From Pedobacter polaris (GTDB taxonomy: Bacteria; Bacteroidota; Bacteroidia; Sphingobacteriales; Sphingobacteriaceae), in NCBI RefSeq assembly GCF_005116505.1, contig NZ_SWBR01000001.1, positions 620,001 to 684,000 on the forward strand: DNA of 64,000 bases, given 5' to 3'. Below, piece by piece: positions 61,201-64,000 of the stretch. Numbering within the stretch: the stretch's first letter is position 1; the number at the start of each line of letters is the position of its first letter. The notes below the pieces were generated by a model, which worked only from the letters and a program-made list of their open reading frames with translations, did not search any database and was not told the origin of the DNA. Position numbers and translations under genes: made by a program.

Positions 61201-61968
61201 ATGAAGATTATTTCTTATAACGTAAATGGCATTCGTGCCGCTGCAACAAAAGGACTTTTTAACTGGTTACAGGGTACAGATGCAGATATGGTTTGTTTGC
61301 AAGAAGTAAAAGCCTTAAAAGAACAAATTCCAGAAATCGTTGCTTTAATTGAGCAGTTAGGCTACCACCATTATTGGTTTCCAGCAGAGAAAAAAGGATA
61401 CAGTGGAGTTGCGATATTAACCAAAATTAAACCTAACAATGTTTCATATGGTTGCGGCGAACCATGGATTGATGCAGAAGGAAGGGTTTTAAGAGCAGAC
61501 TTTGATAACTTTTCTTTAATGAGTTTGTACATGCCTTCAGGGTCTAGTGGTGACGAAAGACAAATCAAAAAGTATGAATTTATGCGCTTTTTTGATGTTT
61601 ATATTGATGAAATTAGAAAAGAACACCCTAACTTAATTATCTCTGGCGATTATAATATTTGTCACCAACCAATTGATATTCACAACCCTAAATCCAATGC
61701 AAATTCATCCGGATTTTTACCGGAAGAACGTGAATGGATGGAATTATTTATGAATAATGGATTTATTGATAGCTTTAGGCACTTCAATAAAGACCCACAT
61801 CATTACACCTGGTGGAGTTATAGAGCTGGTTCTAGAGGTAAAAATTTAGGATGGCGTATTGACTATCACTTGGTAAGCAGACCAATGGAAAATAGATTAA
61901 CAAATGTTAGAATTTTACCCGATGCATTACATTCAGACCATTGTCCGGTTTTACTTGAGATAAATTGA
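61201..61968 (+). CDS. xth: Exodeoxyribonuclease III
   Basis: 255 residues of the exonuclease III/AP endonuclease family: VNGIRAAATKGLFNWL, CLQEVKAL (catalytic glutamate), SGDYNICHQPIDIHNPK (aspartate and asparagine), WRIDYHLVS and SDHCPVLLEI (catalytic histidine). Acts on abasic sites and 3' ends in DNA repair. Follows the cyclophilin gene by 5 bases. Confidence 0.95.
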   Translation: MKIISYNVNGIRAAATKGLFNWLQGTDADMVCLQEVKALKEQIPEIVALIEQLGYHHYWFPAEKKGYSGVAILTKIKPNNVSYGCGEPWIDAEGRVLRADFDNFSLMSLYMPSGSSGDERQIKKYEFMRFFDVYIDEIRKEHPNLIISGDYNICHQPIDIHNPKSNANSSGFLPEEREWMELFMNNGFIDSFRHFNKDPHHYTWWSYRAGSRGKNLGWRIDYHLVSRPMENRLTNVRILPDALHSDHCPVLLEIN

Positions 61969-62035
61969 GTTACGGGCTAAAGGTTACGGGTTACGAGCCC
62001 AAACCTGCAACTCGCAACTTGCAACCCACAATTCA

Positions 62036-63274
62036 ATGTTAATTACAAACATAAAAGGCCTTGTAGGTGTACACCCAAAAGAAAAATTATTCCTTCGCGG
62101 TAGCGAAATGGCTAATTTACCTGTATTAGAAAATGCTTGGTTGTTGTTAGAAAATGGATTGATTAAAGATTTTGGATTAATGTCCAATCTCAATACACAA
62201 TTCTCACACCTCAATACGATTGACGTTTCAGGAAAATTCGTTTTCCCTTCTTGGTGCGACAGCCATACACATATTGTTTTTGCTGCCCCACGTGAAGAAG
62301 AGTTTGTAATGAAAATAGCAGGTAAATCTTACGAGGATATTGCCGCAGCTGGCGGTGGAATTTTAAACTCGGCTCGTAAATTAGAACAAGCAACTGAAGA
62401 GGAACTTTTTGAAAGTGCAAGTTTGAGATTAAAAGACATGATTAAGCAGGGAACGGGAGCAGTTGAAATTAAAAGTGGCTACGGTTTAACTGTTGAAAGT
62501 GAATTGAAAATGCTAGGGGTCATCAAAAGGTTAAAAACAACTTTTCCTATTCCAATTAAGGCAACTTTATTAGCTGCTCACGCATATCCACAAATATATA
62601 AAGATGACCATCAAGGTTATATTAACCTTATTATCAATCAAATCCTTCCGACTGTTGCTAAAGAAAAATTAGCTGATTATATTGATGTTTTTTGTGAAAA
62701 AGGTTTTTTCTCGGTTTCAGAAACTGATGAAATTTTATCTGCTGCTGCAAAATATGGATTGAAACCAAAAATACACGCTAATCAGCTCTCTGTTTCAGGA
62801 GGCGTACAAGTAGGGATAAAAAACAAAGCCATATCGGTAGATCATTTAGAAGAAACTGATGATGATGTTTTAAAAAGTTTGACAGGCAGCAAGACCATCG
62901 CAACACTTTTACCTTCTTGTTCTTTTTATCTGAATATCCCTTTTGCAAATGCCCGTGGACTAATGAACGCAAATGCAATAGTAGCTTTAGCCACAGATTA
63001 TAACCCAGGCTCTACACCATCTGGAAATATGAATTTTGTAGTTTCTTTAGGTTGTATAAAATTAAAAATGATGCCCGAAGAAGCCATTAATGCAGCAACA
63101 TTAAACGGTGCCGCAGCAATAGAATTAAGTCAAGAAATTGGAAGTATCACAATCGGAAAAAAAGCAAATTTATTCATTACCAAACCAATGCCTTCTTTGG
63201 CTTTTTTACCTTACAGTTTTGGTCAATCGCAAATAGAAACAGTAATTTTAAACGGAGAAATCTACAATGGATAG
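62036..63274 (+). CDS. hutI: Imidazolonepropionase
   Basis: Third enzyme of histidine degradation, opening imidazolone propionate to formiminoglutamate. 412 residues of the amidohydrolase fold with zinc ligands in CDSHTHIVFAA, LLAAHAYPQ, SVDHLEETDDD and the aspartate of ALATDYNPGSTPSGN. Overlaps hutG by 8 bases, so the two are translationally coupled. The DNA before the ATG is a run of short repeated words (CAACTCGCAACTTGCAACCC). Confidence 0.95.
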   Translation: MLITNIKGLVGVHPKEKLFLRGSEMANLPVLENAWLLLENGLIKDFGLMSNLNTQFSHLNTIDVSGKFVFPSWCDSHTHIVFAAPREEEFVMKIAGKSYEDIAAAGGGILNSARKLEQATEEELFESASLRLKDMIKQGTGAVEIKSGYGLTVESELKMLGVIKRLKTTFPIPIKATLLAAHAYPQIYKDDHQGYINLIINQILPTVAKEKLADYIDVFCEKGFFSVSETDEILSAAAKYGLKPKIHANQLSVSGGVQVGIKNKAISVDHLEETDDDVLKSLTGSKTIATLLPSCSFYLNIPFANARGLMNANAIVALATDYNPGSTPSGNMNFVVSLGCIKLKMMPEEAINAATLNGAAAIELSQEIGSITIGKKANLFITKPMPSLAFLPYSFGQSQIETVILNGEIYNG

Positions 63275-64000
63275 TTTTAAAATTTATTCGCAAAGCGACA
63301 TTGACTCCCTAATAAACACAAGAAATGGGGAAGAAAAATTAGGTCAACATATTCAAATCTATAGTCATTGCGAGGAAGATAGCACCCAAACAATCTCATT
63401 GGCATGTTTACAGCAATCTACAGCCCAATATGTTTTATTAGGCATTCCGGAAGATATTGGTGTAAGAGCAAACTTAGGAAATGCTGGTGCCAAAACTGCC
63501 TGGAAATCAGCTTTAAAGGCTTTCTTAAATACCCAAAGCAATTCTTTTTTAAAAGGAGATGAAGTTTTAGTTTTAGGTCATTTTGAAATCGAAGAGCCTG
63601 CAGATATTAGTATTCAAGGTTTGAGAAATAAGACAAATGAAATTGATGCACTGGTTTATCCAGTAATTCAGAAAATTGCTCAAGTAGGAAAAATTCCAAT
63701 CGTAATTGGAGGTGGGCACAACAATGCCGCTCCGATAATTTCTGGTGTGTCAATTGCGTTAAATAAGCCATTAAATGTGGTTAATATTGATGCCCATGCC
63801 GATTTACGAGATACTAAAGAGGGTAGACACAGTGGAAACGGATTTAGCTATGCTATGCAACATGGTCATTTAAACCAATATCGAGTTTTTGGCTTACAAG
63901 AAAACTATGTACATCAGTCTTTACCTGCTTACATTGCTGCAAGTAAAAATATAGCTGTTATTTATTTTGAAGATCTTTTGACAAGTAAAAAAGCTATTGA
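63267..64000 (+). CDS. hutG: Formimidoylglutamase, 5' part (cut by window edge)
   Basis: The frame starts MDSFKIYSQSDIDSLI at 63267 and remains open to the window end. The arginase-fold metal motifs GGGHNNAAP and NIDAHADLRDT are present; the remaining metal aspartates would follow outside. In the hut pathway this enzyme hydrolyses formiminoglutamate to glutamate and formamide. Its position directly after hutI supports that over arginase or agmatinase. Confidence 0.85.
   Translation, partial: MDSFKIYSQSDIDSLINTRNGEEKLGQHIQIYSHCEEDSTQTISLACLQQSTAQYVLLGIPEDIGVRANLGNAGAKTAWKSALKAFLNTQSNSFLKGDEVLVLGHFEIEEPADISIQGLRNKTNEIDALVYPVIQKIAQVGKIPIVIGGGHNNAAPIISGVSIALNKPLNVVNIDAHADLRDTKEGRHSGNGFSYAMQHGHLNQYRVFGLQENYVHQSLPAYIAASKNIAVIYFEDLLTSKKAI

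Noticed and set aside
1..64000. Defence system, CRISPR array, prophage or integrative element
   Set aside because: No cas, restriction, toxin-antitoxin, integrase, transposase or phage structural gene, no spaced direct repeats, and gene content is mostly housekeeping or envelope functions.

Overview
The window looks like an ordinary stretch of chromosome from a Bacteroidota bacterium, most likely a Pedobacter-like member of the Sphingobacteriaceae. The grounds are an AT-rich sequence, promoters with the Bacteroidota -7 motif TAnnTTTG instead of sigma-70 boxes, few Shine-Dalgarno sites, and many families typical of the phylum (IPExxxVDY, DUF6600, DUF2911, DUF6952, HYC_CC_PP, DUF3347, secreted S9 and M14 peptidases). 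I see no rRNA or tRNA gene, CRISPR array, insertion sequence, prophage or defence island.

Layout. 1-9743: 5' part of a secreted S9 peptidase, argH, a PLP aminotransferase, rtcB, prfC, a low-complexity secreted DUF6600 protein and an RsmI-like methyltransferase. 9843-15945: housekeeping genes on the minus strand (nadD, gmk, yicC, an acyltransferase, rnc, fabF, acpP) with one envelope protein on the plus strand. 16104-22083: an IPExxxVDY protein, pyk, and an operon of a TlpA-like thiol protein, a sensor kinase and a response regulator. 22215-29161: a DPP-IV-like peptidase, a small membrane protein, a serine hydrolase, a chimeric pseudogene built from three nearby genes, a carboxypeptidase-regulatory-like protein, an epimerase-like protein and an ECF sigma/anti-sigma pair. 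29192-33763: DUF2911, a two-domain GH9-polysaccharide deacetylase enzyme, a HEAT-repeat protein and a small protein inside a direct repeat. 33881-38476: a TetR-controlled EmrAB/TolC-type efflux operon whose promoter lies in a perfect 24-bp palindrome. 38952-44482: PEP carboxylase, an ElaA acetyltransferase, a peroxiredoxin-thioredoxin-DUF6952 operon and a repeat-rich gap. 44483-51671: secreted S9 and M14 peptidases, a degenerate M14 paralogue and a secreted FAD-fold protein. 51787-54178: aldehyde dehydrogenase, a YfiT-like DinB protein and DUF6265. 54181-60242: a cluster rich in copper/heavy-metal-type proteins (DUF305, two HMA proteins, an AraC regulator with an N-terminal CxxC domain, DUF3347, HYC_CC_PP). 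60479-64000: cyclophilin, exonuclease III, and the histidine-degradation genes hutI and hutG (cut by the window edge).

The least ordinary items are the mosaic pseudogene at 25799-26190, the M14 pair in which the second member has its HxxE zinc motif changed to ExxH, the metal-handling cluster with its CxxC-AraC regulator, the TetR palindrome over its own promoter, and the direct repeat around the 33404-33763 gene. Several intergenic palindromic repeat families are present, and some genes carry a -7 box so close to the ATG that their mRNA may be leaderless. Two small genes below 60 codons are described (27765-27938 and 29791-29970). All function calls rest on motif recognition by eye; no database search was possible.
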